A DNA stretch of 64,000 bases, from the NCBI RefSeq assembly GCF_002934455.1, contig NZ_PTIR01000025.1:24712-88711 (forward strand), given 5' to 3'. Under the pieces are notes generated by a model. The model had not been told where the DNA came from, did not search any database, and was given only the letters and a program-made list of their open reading frames with translations. The translations under genes and the position numbers were made by a program. Source of the DNA: Trinickia symbiotica (GTDB lineage Bacteria; Pseudomonadota; Gammaproteobacteria; Burkholderiales; Burkholderiaceae). Within the stretch, counting starts at the first letter, position 1. Each line of letters opens with the position of its first letter. Below are positions 18,447 through 27,397 of the stretch, piece after piece.

Positions 18447-18797
18447 ATGGCGGAGGACACGGAGATGATGGACGTCGGCTCTCCGGCCATGCCGGACATT
18501 GAGGAACTGCGGATGTTGCGGGCGCTGGTGTACGAGGGCGCAGCGCTAGCGCGCCACGGGCGGTACGTTGCGCGGTTTCATCGATGGATCGTTGAGGTCT
18601 CGCGCGAGGGCCGATGCAGCGCAGCTTACTTCGCGCCGATCACAGTCGAGATCCGCTACCGCCATGGCGAATTACTGGAGCGCACTTATCTCGTAGTTGA
18701 CGATGTGTGGACCGCGAGACAGAGGGATGAGGGTGCTCGTGTCATCGCCGGATCGATGTCTTTCGCGCAGGAGATGGCCGAGCGATTGCCACGTTGA
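18447..18797 (+). CDS. Hypothetical protein
   Basis: 116 residues from the ATG at 18447; an alternative ATG pair at 18465/18468 has GGAGG about 10 bases upstream and may be the real start. The sequence (LRALVYEGAALARHGRYVARFHRWIVEVSREGRC ... VEIRYRHGELLERTYLVVDDVWTARQ) looks like a compact alpha/beta protein. No family recognised. Located between ssb and the broken HU gene. Confidence 0.5.
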   Translation: MAEDTEMMDVGSPAMPDIEELRMLRALVYEGAALARHGRYVARFHRWIVEVSREGRCSAAYFAPITVEIRYRHGELLERTYLVVDDVWTARQRDEGARVIAGSMSFAQEMAERLPR

Positions 18798-18996
18798 GGC
18801 AGACGGCCGTAACCGTCCGTATGCGACGCTGCGGTTATCCGGCGCCATTTCGAGTCCGTCGAATCTGCGAGAGAGGGCTTGTGCGGTCAGCTGTCTTCGC
18901 GGTACGGTACGCGGATTGGTTTGCTGTAGCGGCCGTCCGCGTAGCTGACCAGGCAATGTCGGGCCATCTTATTTTGCGTTGACAGAAGGAGAATTC

Positions 18997-19283
18997 ATGA
19001 ACAAGCAGGAATTGATTGATGCCGTCGCGGCTGCGACCGGGTTCGAGCAAGGCCATCGCGGGCGAGGCCATCGATGCTGTGATCGGCGCGATCACGGCGG
19101 CGGTGGTCAAGGGTGATACGGTGCAACTAATCGGATTTGGCTCGTTCAGTCAGGGCAAGCGTGCGGCGCGCAACGGGCCGCAATCCGGCGACCGGTGAGG
19201 AGATCAGCATCGCCGCAGCGAAAACGGTGAAGTTCACCGCTGGCAAGGGGTTCAAGGACGCGGTCAACGGCGGCGCGCGGTAG
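18997..19283 (+). pseudogene. HU-family DNA-bending protein gene with two +1 frameshifts
   Basis: The three frames together read [15 protein letters not shown], then [17 protein letters not shown] to GKRAARNG, then [15 protein letters not shown] to VNGGAR: a full HU of 94 residues. Frame is lost once near 19042 (GGGTTCG where GGGTCG is expected) and again near 19178 (GGGCCGC where GGGCGC is expected), both by one extra base. AGAAGGAG precedes the ATG. Both breaks touch short homopolymers, so they may be real decay or assembly errors. Intact HU proteins bend and compact DNA and assist recombination. Confidence 0.85.
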
Positions 19284-19333
19284 GAGAGTAAACCGATAAC
19301 GGGTTACCTGGGCGGCGTTTGTTTCGCGTACTG

Positions 19334-20564
19334 CTACCGGATATACGGCGCGAGCACCTTGCCGACGAAAGCGGAGGCTGCACTCGCCCCGAACTGTTCC
19401 CGAAGTCGCGCGTTGAGTGCATCGCGGGAAGCGCCGTTCACGCAGACCGCATCGGTGAGCGTCGCATAGGCATCGAGCACATCTGCCGACGTAATCTCGT
19501 ATCCGGCACCGGCGTCGATCCAGCGCAGTGCGGCCATGCCGCAGGTCATCGCGAACGCTGGCTGCCGCTGCGCGAACTCGCGTGCTGCCCGTATCAGGGT
19601 GCGCGGATCAGTCGGGCTCGTTTGGACGAGCGACGTTGCGAGATCGAACAGACCCGCATCTTTCACGGCCGCAAACCATTTGCCTTCCGAACTGGGCTCG
19701 CTTTCGATCAGATCCTGCAGGATCGCCGCCTGCGATCGCCCGGGATACTTCCTCGCGATCGCACGGAAGGTCGCGAGGTACGTCCCTGAGCGGTTAGCTG
19801 CGATGGCATATCGCTGGTAGGCGTCGTCCGTCATGCCGCTGGCGAGCAGGATCGTTTCGCAGGCGAGGGCGATCGCGCTTTCCGGCGCATGGGCGTTACG
19901 CGACTGCTCGGCGTAACGCAGCGCCTCTGCGGGCCGGCCGAGCGCCACCAGCGCTTTTACGCCCCATTGTCGGTAACCCCACCATGTTATGCGCGCGGAA
20001 TCGACCAGCGCGAGCAGTTCGTCGAATCGTTGCGCGACGTAAAGCGCATTCATGCACGCGGTAGTCCCGACAAAAAATCCACCCTGTCCGTTGGAGCCGA
20101 TCACATGAGCAGTGATGGGCAGCAACCTGTCCGCCCATGCGGATGCCATATCCCGCGTCACGGCAAGTTCTCCCCACACATCGGCGAGGCGTTCGATATA
20201 CGGCATCTGGGTCTTCCTGCAACGCCTCAAAGAGACGTTCCAGCCACGCCTGTCTGATTGTGGAATCAACTTTGGCCGCAGCAATCAGGGGAGCCAGTGC
20301 ATCGATGGCCCGATTGACCGCGGTGCCGATCGCGCCGGACGAACTGTCGACCTGTTCCAGGGCGGGAGACAGTTTTTCGAGCAGGAGTACGGCACCTTCG
20401 GCGGCAAGGATGGCGTCGGAGCGCGCGACCAGTCGGATCTCGGCGACCGCTTCCTTCACGCGCTGGATCGGCAACGCGGATTTCCAGCCGAATGCCTGAC
20501 GCCGAAAACGGGCGGCGAAGGTCCATCGATGTGAGCTTGTGTGTGACATCCCGGTTTTCAACAT
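19334..20564 (-). pseudogene. Hypothetical helical-repeat protein gene with a +1 frameshift
   Basis: Two overlapping minus-strand frames form one protein of about 410 residues. The first part (from MSHTSSHRWTFAARFRRQAF to WLERLFEALQED) is continued in another frame by QMPYIERLADVWGELAVTRDMASAWADRLLP and on to KVLAPYIR. The break is at GGG 20209-20211 on the plus strand (CCC in the gene); removing one C joins the frames. The long C-terminal part is alpha-helical with repeated Ala/Leu pairs, TPR-like. It follows the similar 290-residue gene on the same strand with start and stop touching. Function unknown. Confidence 0.7.
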
Positions 20565-21437
20565 TCAGCGCGTTTTCATGTAGAGCCGGTAGAGGGGATC
20601 GTGAAGGTCGCGCAGATCGCGGCGGCTCTCCATCAGTTCGTGGTGACGGCCCTCGCGCTCGAGCGCGAGTAGCCGAAGCACCAGCCTTGCCGCGCGTTCG
20701 GGCTCGGTATCACGGCAAGGTTGCGCCTGCTTCAGCAGTGGGGCGAGGCCGGTTTTCTGAATCAGTACCCAGGCGGGAAACCACGCGAGGTCGGCGACAT
20801 CGCCGCTTCCATCAAAGGACGCATCGAATGCCCGGCGCAATGTATCCAGCGAGCTGTCCTCGAGACGCCGGAGCAGGCCATCGAAACGAATGGGCGCAAG
20901 CCATGCGAGTTCGGCCAGAAGGGACCAGGCGGCCTCGAGACCATCGAGCCGGTATCGGCATTCGGCCATCCACATCAGCGGTGCGGGAATACGTCGCCAG
21001 GATTCGATGCGCGTGACGGCGGTTTCAGCGGCTTTCCATTCGCCCGTATGCAGGTAGAACGCGGCGCAGTGTGCATCGGGGTGGGCCGCACGGAACGCCA
21101 GACCCGCGGCGCGCTGCGCGAGTTCGTTCCAGAACGGCGCAAGCCATGCGATGGCGGCCCGTTCGCCCATCAGTTGGTTCGCCGAGGGCCGGACGCGGGC
21201 CAGTAGCGTCTCCCGCGCGGCAAGCGCGGCGTCATGGTTCGCAAAGGGCGCGCTGCAGCGTGCTTCGAGGGTGGTTACGAGCGTGTCGAGCGCCATGAGC
21301 GCCGCATCGTCCGGATATTCATGCCCGAGGATCTGCAGCGCGCGGCGGGCGCCGGAGGCATCGTGGTGTTGTAATGCCGACAGGACATCGTTGCGCAGCA
21401 TCACATCACGGCTGTCGTCAAAAATATCGAGTTGCAT
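20565..21437 (-). CDS. Hypothetical helical-repeat (TPR-like) protein
   Basis: 290 residues starting MQLDIFDDSRDVMLRNDVLSAL. Almost entirely alpha-helical, with paired helices (ALQHHDASGARRALQILGHEYPDDAALMAL) like degenerate TPR units. The stop is followed directly by the start of the broken neighbour, so the two form an operon and perhaps a complex. I recognise it as a type of conserved hypothetical in proteobacterial elements but not as a named family. Confidence 0.65.
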   Translation of the reverse strand: MQLDIFDDSRDVMLRNDVLSALQHHDASGARRALQILGHEYPDDAALMALDTLVTTLEARCSAPFANHDAALAARETLLARVRPSANQLMGERAAIAWLAPFWNELAQRAAGLAFRAAHPDAHCAAFYLHTGEWKAAETAVTRIESWRRIPAPLMWMAECRYRLDGLEAAWSLLAELAWLAPIRFDGLLRRLEDSSLDTLRRAFDASFDGSGDVADLAWFPAWVLIQKTGLAPLLKQAQPCRDTEPERAARLVLRLLALEREGRHHELMESRRDLRDLHDPLYRLYMKTR

Positions 21438-21446
21438 GGGTCGGAC

Positions 21447-21650
21447 TCAGAAGAGCTGGTCGCCAGGACTCACAAGGTTATGCCACTTCACTACGCTCCT
21501 CAACGGGCGTCCATCTTCAAGGATGGATTCGATAACGGCGCGCTGGCCGCTCGCCTCGGCAACCACGCGCACCATCCTGTCCCCGTAGCGCATCAGCGCA
21601 CCGATCGGTGGGCAAACGAGGCGCTTTCGTCTTCGATTAGTTTTCAGCAT
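21447..21650 (-). CDS. Small hypothetical protein
   Basis: 67 residues (MLKTNRRRKRLVCPPIGALMRYGDRMVRVVAEASGQ ... LRSVVKWHNLVSPGDQLF). The second half looks like a small beta-rich domain. It ends 9 bases before the start of the 290-residue helical protein, suggesting an operon. No strong ribosome-binding site; the start could differ. Confidence 0.45.
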   Translation of the reverse strand: MLKTNRRRKRLVCPPIGALMRYGDRMVRVVAEASGQRAVIESILEDGRPLRSVVKWHNLVSPGDQLF

Positions 21651-21709
21651 CAGGACAGCGGGAGCGGGAACGTGGCGGATTATCCCACGCCTGCTCGCGC
21701 CAACAGCGG

Positions 21710-22966
21710 CTACCGGTTCACCGCACGCAGCAATGGCACACCGGACAGGCGGGCGATTGCAGCGATACCCTGGCGCTGGATGTGTGCGAGCGCGAGGTCG
21801 GAATCGAACCAGCTGTTGGACAGGCTGACGAGCACATCGGGCGATTGCAGCAGGATGCGCCAGTGCGGCCACCACAGTAGGTCTTCATAGCAAATCGAGA
21901 AGGCCACGCTCTCGCCTGCGACCATGACGTATGGCTGGGTGAGACTCCCACGGATCGCGCTGACCGCCGCACCGGGTCGCCACAGCGCCGCCGGCACCGG
22001 CTGGCGACTATCCAGGCGGCCGTGGTCCGCGCCGACGACAACCGCGCTGTCGGTGTAGCGGAACGGCGTGCCGGACGCGGTCAGGTCCACGCCGACGATC
22101 AATGTGCGCTTCGCTGCGGCAAATGCCTGGATATCGTCACGCCACCAGTAGCCCATCGCCGGGCGCCACAGCCCCACGATTTCTTCCGGAAGGACAACAA
22201 CGGTGGCGCCTTCGCTGAACGCACGCTGTGCGATGGCCCGGACCTGTTGTGTGCGGGCATAGAGCGACGCATAGCTGGACTGATCGAACCGGCCGAGGCG
22301 TGTGTCGAGTGCGGTCCACCGGGACGGTACCACTGGCACGCTCGCCACACTGCGCGCGATGACGGAGAGCATCAGCAGCAGCGTTGCAAACTGGCGCGCG
22401 AAGCGAGCGCGTGAGACTGAAGCCGCGCACGCGGTGGCCGTTATGCCGAGCACCAAGCCCGGAGCCTTCCAACCTGGGAACAGGGCGCTGGCGACATATG
22501 CCGGCGATAACCAGCCAATGATTCCGAGTGGTGGTACCGTCACGAGCATCGTCGCGATGGCAGCGCACAAGGCGTGGCGTGCGGCGCTCGCGTTCGATTT
22601 GGGCTTGAGCATGGCCCAAGGTGTCGCGAGCACGCACGCCTGCGCGATCCAGAGCGCGACGCCGAGCACAAGCGCTTCAGGTCGCGTTAGCTCGCCATAG
22701 CCGGAAAAGAAGCGCATGCTCACGGCGGGAATATCCCGTGCGCCAGCGAGGTAATAGCCCATCCAGACCGCGAATGCCGCAGCGCGTCCTCGCATGCGCG
22801 ACCATGCGGCCGGCAGGAGCAGCAGGAGCGCCTGCCAGTGTCCCGGGTACCATGCGGCCAGCGCCGCGAGCGCGCCGGCGGCGGTCGAAACCACGCACGC
22901 GGGCGCGTATGGGGCGGGCTGGCCGGTTATGTGCGCGGGCGAAAGAAGTGGCGGCAGCGAAAACAT
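21710..22966 (-). CDS. traB: TraB-like conjugation protein with carbon-nitrogen hydrolase domain
   Basis: 418 residues. The N-terminal half has about six hydrophobic segments; the C-terminal half is a nitrilase-like domain with TVVVLPEEIVGLWRP (Glu), and SICYEDLLWWPH (Cys). This membrane-plus-nitrilase plan is shared by apolipoprotein N-acyltransferase and by TraB of Ti-type plasmids; no separate catalytic lysine motif was confirmed. The ATG at 22966 lacks a strong ribosome-binding site and a longer frame exists upstream. It probably aids conjugation or envelope maturation during transfer. Confidence 0.7.
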   Translation of the reverse strand: MFSLPPLLSPAHITGQPAPYAPACVVSTAAGALAALAAWYPGHWQALLLLLPAAWSRMRGRAAAFAVWMGYYLAGARDIPAVSMRFFSGYGELTRPEALVLGVALWIAQACVLATPWAMLKPKSNASAARHALCAAIATMLVTVPPLGIIGWLSPAYVASALFPGWKAPGLVLGITATACAASVSRARFARQFATLLLMLSVIARSVASVPVVPSRWTALDTRLGRFDQSSYASLYARTQQVRAIAQRAFSEGATVVVLPEEIVGLWRPAMGYWWRDDIQAFAAAKRTLIVGVDLTASGTPFRYTDSAVVVGADHGRLDSRQPVPAALWRPGAAVSAIRGSLTQPYVMVAGESVAFSICYEDLLWWPHWRILLQSPDVLVSLSNSWFDSDLALAHIQRQGIAAIARLSGVPLLRAVNR

Positions 22967-23082
22967 GGGGTTCACGGGAAGACAGAAGCGTACCGGTCGA
23001 TGCTGACCGGTCTTTCCCCAGTGAAGCGCGCGCTGCACTGCCGAGGATAGGACAGGTTTTGCTCGCGCGCTACCGTCAATGT

Positions 23083-23115
23083 AAAAAGCGCCTGGTCCCG
23101 GAAGGGATCAGGCGC
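23083..23115 (-). terminator. Rho-independent terminator, minus strand
   Basis: GCGCCTGGTCCC (23088-23099) pairs with GGGATCAGGCGC (23104-23115) around a 4-base loop, with one G-T pair. Read on the minus strand it is followed by five T (23083-23087). It ends the transcript of the 23-32 kb gene block downstream of the DUF3085 gene. Confidence 0.8.
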
Positions 23116-23150
23116 ATCATATTGAAAGGGAGTGGAAAGGAGGGAGACCT

Positions 23151-23501
23151 TCAGGACTGCGACGCGACCGCGTCGATGTAGAGATAACCGGCGTCGGCCC
23201 CGATCCGGAGATCGAAGCCTTCGTCGATTACGCGGTCAAAGACCGCATCGTTGGGGTCAAGCCGTTCAACGAAATCATCGCCACCGAATTCTGTCCGGGC
23301 GCGCTCCCACCAGTCGTCGAATGGTACCGTATCGGGATTGCATTCGACGGCCCACGCGATGATGCTGCGTCGGCCGTTTTTCATTTCGCCTTTCTCCGAG
23401 AGCATGTAGACGCCGTGATCCTTGACCAGCACGATTCGACATTGCTGTGTCCGGGCTTCGCAGATCACGGGGCGCAGATCTGCTGCAACGAAGTGGATCA
23501 T
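23151..23501 (-). CDS. DUF3085-like protein
   Basis: 116 residues: MIHFVAADLRPVICEARTQQCRIVLVKDHGVYMLSEKGEMKNGRRSIIAWAVECNP. The LVKDHGVYMLSE motif and following acidic C-terminal part fit DUF3085, a small family of plasmids and ICEs with unknown function. GGAGG lies before the ATG. It is the last gene before a terminator, 43 bases after the helicase gene. Confidence 0.65.
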   Translation of the reverse strand: MIHFVAADLRPVICEARTQQCRIVLVKDHGVYMLSEKGEMKNGRRSIIAWAVECNPDTVPFDDWWERARTEFGGDDFVERLDPNDAVFDRVIDEGFDLRIGADAGYLYIDAVASQS

Positions 23502-23544
23502 GATGAATTCCTCCGTGAGGGATCGTTAGGAGATGAAGTTCCGG

Positions 23545-25842
23545 CTATTCCTGGCTCACGAGTTGCCGCGCGAGCGCAACTTCGATGCTTTCTCCGCCCT
23601 GATTGAGGATGTCGAGACCGGACTCGGGCATGTCGCCGGAGGTGGACTGCGAGACGGCGATTTTCTGCGCCATGAGCTTCAGACACCGCATTTGTGCGGT
23701 GCCCTCATAGCCAAGAAACCGGACCGTGACGTCGAGCGTTTGGCCGATTCGCCAGCTGCGGCGTGCGGCTTGTTGCAGGGTATAGACGTTGTAGCCCGAC
23801 TGGAGAAAGGCGATGGTCGGAAACTCGAGCAAATCGAGCCCAGTCTTGACCAGCTCCGGGTTCGTGATGATGACTTCGGCACCACGTTCAAGTTGATCGG
23901 CGACCCAGTCCTCACGCTTTTCGGCAGGCACACTGGCACGAAGAACCGATGCCCTGACACCGACCGCATCGAAAAGGTTCTTCAATCGCACGGACGTATC
24001 GCGCGTTCCCGTGTAGGTCGTATAAACCAGCATACGCCGGCGGTTTAACAGTTCGCCGCGAACGAGTCGCAGCAGCGCTTCTTCCTTGGGGCCGGGTTGA
24101 TCGTCGCGCAGTAATGCAGGCACGCTGGCTAGAATCCGCTTGGTGCGAGGATGACGCACGACTTCAGGACGGAAACAGCATTCCGGCCACGCGAGCAGTG
24201 CATTAAGCACCACGCCGAGCAGACTTTTGTCGCCGCAGCGTAACGCCGCGCGCAGTTCCGATGTGAGCGTCGATTCGAGCGTGCGATAGGATGCCGTCAT
24301 TTCTTCAGTCAGTGGGACCGGAAGGAGAGACTCGTCATAGGGCGGCAGGACGTTCTGGCCGATCTGCGAGAGCTTCAGAAAGGCCGTATACGGCACGACG
24401 TACCGCATGATGCCCTTGGGACCGAAGCCCGGACCCTTCACGGTCGAGACGCTCTTGCGATCACCCTTCGCCGTGCGGTGCGAGCCTTCGTCGACCTGCT
24501 TGTGGATATCGATAAGCACGCCGTGCTCGCGCATGAACGCCATTGTTGCGGCTGCCATCGAGCCGTTCCTGTTGTAGTTGAACCCGTCTTCGATCAGCAT
24601 GGCCGGATTGAGGCGATAGAGCAGGTGATAGAGGTCGTCGGCGTAGCCGCCCATCAACGTCCCCGTGAGCAGCAACGTTTTCGACGCCTTCCGAGCGAGT
24701 ACGCCCATTGCCTGGCCCTGGGCGGAGTTTTCATTCTTGTATTCATGGCCTTCGTCGGCGATCAGCAGACCGAAGTAGCCTTGTGGCAGATACCGTTTAA
24801 CGAACTCTGAGGCTTGATAACCGCCTTGTCCGAACGAGATTTCCGTGTGGGCGAGCGCGCGTTCCATGCGCTTCGCCTGCCGATCCGAGAACACGAGTTC
24901 GCCGCTGTCGTCCATCAGGTTGATGAACTCGTATAAGTTGTCCTGCAGCATGTCCGCGAGCATCGATTCGCCAAAGCGGGAGAGCAGGCGTTCGGCGGTT
25001 TTCCCGCCGACGGTTGGCATCTGTAGCAGCGCTCCCTTCACGAGCTCGCGCATCGACCGCGTGCCCTTGCCTTTCGGTGCCAGCGTCCACAGTCGTTCGC
25101 CACAACTGCACGCGCGACGCTTCTCGTTGAGAGCGGGCCGAGCCTGGGTAGGTGTCAGCGGATTGCCGTCTTCATCGCACACGAACTCGCCACAGGCAGG
25201 GCAGCAGGCAAACACGCGCGTGATTGCGTCAGTCCCCATATCGAGCGTTGCGACGCGGCGAGCGAAGGCAGGCTTCCAGTCGAACCCCATGCGCATGCGC
25301 ACGCGGCCGAGAATGAAAAACTCGGGCACCGCTGGCCGCGAACGCATAACACGGAGTTGGAGGAGCTTGCGCAGTGTGTCCGGGCCATTGAGGATCCAGA
25401 CACGCGCACCCGACACCGTGCTTTTGATTTCACGTCGCCACTTGTAGACAAGATGCGGCGGTGCGATGACGAGCGTGCGCGGATAGCCACAATGATGGAG
25501 CAGCACGGCCACGCCGATGCCCATCAGCGTCTTGCCGGTACCCATTTCGGCATTAATGACACCGCCCGGTGCGTGTTGCGTCAAGAGTGTCGTGATCGCG
25601 TGAATGACCTCCCGTTGCGCCGGGAACGGTTGTCGCGACAGTTCGTCGAGCAGTGCATCCCATCGTGAAGGGCGCTGCCCGTCATAGATCGACGGGTTTT
25701 GTTGGCGGACGGCGTCGAGTAGGCCGGCGCCAAAGTTCGAGATGAAGTCCGGCAGGGCGATCACGTCGCCGGCATTGTCGTCGGCTGTGATGTCGTCGCG
25801 TGCGGCATCGCCGTCGACGACGGCGGATTGCAGATCTTCCAT
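23545..25842 (-). CDS. SNF2-type SF2 helicase/ATPase with zinc-ribbon insertion
   Basis: 765 residues. Walker A AEMGTGKT at 98-105, motif Ia VIAPPHLVYKWRREI, DEGH (variant DEAH) at 363-366, LLLTGTLMGG (motif III) and in the second RecA lobe VIITNPELVKTGLDLLEFPT (motif V) and QAARRSWRIGQT (motif VI), the last typical of SNF2. Between lobe elements, CPAC (214-217), Cys222 and CSC (245-247) look like a zinc ribbon. Such helicases occur in ICEs beside DUF3085 and DUF6094 genes. A role in DNA or nucleoprotein remodelling is likely; no nuclease motif is seen in this protein. Confidence 0.85.
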   Translation of the reverse strand: MEDLQSAVVDGDAARDDITADDNAGDVIALPDFISNFGAGLLDAVRQQNPSIYDGQRPSRWDALLDELSRQPFPAQREVIHAITTLLTQHAPGGVINAEMGTGKTLMGIGVAVLLHHCGYPRTLVIAPPHLVYKWRREIKSTVSGARVWILNGPDTLRKLLQLRVMRSRPAVPEFFILGRVRMRMGFDWKPAFARRVATLDMGTDAITRVFACCPACGEFVCDEDGNPLTPTQARPALNEKRRACSCGERLWTLAPKGKGTRSMRELVKGALLQMPTVGGKTAERLLSRFGESMLADMLQDNLYEFINLMDDSGELVFSDRQAKRMERALAHTEISFGQGGYQASEFVKRYLPQGYFGLLIADEGHEYKNENSAQGQAMGVLARKASKTLLLTGTLMGGYADDLYHLLYRLNPAMLIEDGFNYNRNGSMAAATMAFMREHGVLIDIHKQVDEGSHRTAKGDRKSVSTVKGPGFGPKGIMRYVVPYTAFLKLSQIGQNVLPPYDESLLPVPLTEEMTASYRTLESTLTSELRAALRCGDKSLLGVVLNALLAWPECCFRPEVVRHPRTKRILASVPALLRDDQPGPKEEALLRLVRGELLNRRRMLVYTTYTGTRDTSVRLKNLFDAVGVRASVLRASVPAEKREDWVADQLERGAEVIITNPELVKTGLDLLEFPTIAFLQSGYNVYTLQQAARRSWRIGQTLDVTVRFLGYEGTAQMRCLKLMAQKIAVSQSTSGDMPESGLDILNQGGESIEVALARQLVSQE

Positions 25843-25871
25843 GATGTGTCTCCAGAAGCGCGGGCCACGCG

Positions 25872-25886
25872 GCCCCGGGACGGGGC
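25872..25886. repeat. GC-rich intergenic stem-loop (helicase upstream gap)
   Basis: GCCCCG-GGA-CGGGGC, followed at 25910 by ATTGAAGGAGG. One of a series of stem-loops between genes of the 23-32 kb block. Confidence 0.5.
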
Positions 25887-25961
25887 GCAGGTCCCGCCGG
25901 TGGGGAAAATTGAAGGAGGGCCGCTAATGACTTCAGGGGCGGCCAGATCAGCGCAGGCGGG

Positions 25962-26573
25962 TTAATCGATTGCGAGCGCGCCGCTGCGGACCAAGCTGGA
26001 AATCGACTCAGTGAACGAGTCAGGGAGCGCGATCCGGAATGCGTCGAGGCGCCCAACGGGTGCGCAGGGTGTCTCGTCGAGCCTGCTGACCAGTCGTTCA
26101 CCGAGTTCGGTGAGGACTAGCGAACGCCAATGCGGCAACAGCGGTATCGGACTGAGCTGTTCGATAAGCGACCACACGCGTGCTTCCAGCGACGCCTCGT
26201 CGTGCGCCTGTGTCTCACGGTCAACCAGCAGCCATGCCGAGCCGGTGCCTTTTGACGGTGTCAGCAGCGACTCGTCGTAGATCCACGTATGCACGAGGTT
26301 GCCGAAGAGGTTGTCCTTCGGCAGACGACCGCTGTATTTATCCAGTCGCCGCGGATCGCCGATAGGTACGGCGGCGATCGTCTGGCTGCTGTCGGGATCG
26401 ATGAGCGTGATCTGACGGATGCCGCCTTCCTGGACGCCCAGATGCAGCGAGGCGTAGAGCTGCTGAACGGCGCCATCGCGACCGAAGACAGATACGAAGG
26501 CGAGTTCGCCATCGGGTGCGCGCACGCAGGCATCGACGAAGATGTCCTGCAGTTCCTTGATGGGATAAAGCAT
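25962..26573 (-). CDS. Hypothetical protein
   Basis: 203 residues from MLYPIKELQDIFVDACVRAPDGELAF. GGAGC lies about 6 bases before this ATG, which is preferred over a frame extended by 10 codons. The N-terminal half is beta-rich with IRQITLIDPDSSQTIAAVPIGDPRR; the C-terminal half is helical. No family recognised. It lies between the helicase and another unknown gene in the stem-loop-punctuated block. Confidence 0.6.
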   Translation of the reverse strand: MLYPIKELQDIFVDACVRAPDGELAFVSVFGRDGAVQQLYASLHLGVQEGGIRQITLIDPDSSQTIAAVPIGDPRRLDKYSGRLPKDNLFGNLVHTWIYDESLLTPSKGTGSAWLLVDRETQAHDEASLEARVWSLIEQLSPIPLLPHWRSLVLTELGERLVSRLDETPCAPVGRLDAFRIALPDSFTESISSLVRSGALAID

Positions 26574-26592
26574 GGGGTGCTCCAGCGTGAAT

Positions 26593-26845
26593 GCCCGGCG
26601 CACCCACCGGGCGCTGACCCGGGCGGGTTAAAGGACGATTCCGTGGCTCCTGCAAGGGAGCCGCCGCTGCGCAGACGAAGGCGCCGGAAAAAAAGCGGTT
26701 CGGGTACGGCTGAAGGTGCCGCGTCACGGGCGACAACGGGTCTGCTACCGGCAGACCAGCGGGAAAACGTGCAGCGTGCAGCGCGAAGCGCTTTCCCTGA
26801 ACGTTCTGGTGAACGGTCAGGGAAAGCGCCCTGAAGGCAGGGCGC
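26593..26845. repeat. Cluster of intergenic inverted repeats
   Basis: The gap holds several stem-loops: GCCCGG/CCGGGC (26593-26612), ACCCG-GG-CGGGT (26617-26628), GGTCTGC/GCAGACC (near 26739-26757), a long hairpin GCGCTTTCCCTGA/TCAGGGAAAGCGC (26788-26829) whose interior CGTTC-TGGT-GAACG pairs as well, and GCGCCCTG-AAGG-CAGGGCGC (26826-26845) overlapping the previous stem. The last two could form alternative structures. Confidence 0.65.
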
Positions 26846-26869
26846 GCGGATGTGTAGAGCAGCGGCGGA

Positions 26870-27322
26870 TCAGCATTGGGACAGTGTTTCCAGCAGCGCA
26901 CGAAGCTCGCGTACCTGTCCAACAGTAAGGGTTATCGGTACCAGGGCTTCGGGATGCCAGGTCTCGATCGCTGCTGCTCGAGGCAATCGTTCGTCGACTA
27001 GTCGCGCGAACGATAGGAGCGCACGTGCGGCTGCATGCAGTCGCACAGCACGGACCGAGACGTCGGCGGCCGGCCATGCGGCGACGCCCGTTGCATCGAA
27101 ACTGAGGATCTGTCCGTCGTGTTCCTCATAGTCGTCGTAGAGCAGCGGCATGTTCGGCGCGTCATCCCACAACGTACCGGCGTCGAATGCCGCACGCGCG
27201 ATGGCGCAGGCAGCCTCGACGCTGGCGGCCCGGATGCCTACGACGATCCGGTGCGTATGGTCGAGGCTATAGCCGACCAGGTAAGCGGGCAGTGGCTGGT
27301 TCGTGGAGCTTGTATCAGTCAT
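26870..27322 (-). CDS. Hypothetical protein
   Basis: 150 residues from MTDTSSTNQPLPAYLVGYSLDHTHRIVVGI. The first half is alpha/beta (VEAACAIARAAFDAGTLWDDAPNMPLLYDDYEEHDGQILSFDATGV), the second helical. No family recognised. Member of the stem-loop-punctuated block, directly after the methyltransferase gene in transcription order. Confidence 0.55.
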   Translation of the reverse strand: MTDTSSTNQPLPAYLVGYSLDHTHRIVVGIRAASVEAACAIARAAFDAGTLWDDAPNMPLLYDDYEEHDGQILSFDATGVAAWPAADVSVRAVRLHAAARALLSFARLVDERLPRAAAIETWHPEALVPITLTVGQVRELRALLETLSQC

Positions 27323-27354
27323 GATTCGGGTGTCCTTGCAGGGCGGAACCAGCC

Positions 27355-27379
27355 CCCTGCGGGGCAAGGCCCCGCGGGG
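27355..27379. repeat. GC-rich intergenic stem-loop
   Basis: CCCTGCGGGGC pairs with GCCCCGCGGGG across a 3-base loop (one G-T pair), directly followed by GTTGAAG. Same style as the stem-loops at 29153, 30668 and 31193. Confidence 0.6.
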
Positions 27380-27397
27380 TTGAAGACGTGACCCGCA

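Noticed and set aside
19284..19310. GATAACGGGTTACC after the HU gene as a fourth palindromic site
   Set aside because: Its halves are in the wrong order relative to GTTAYC-N3-GGTAAC, so it is not the same motif.
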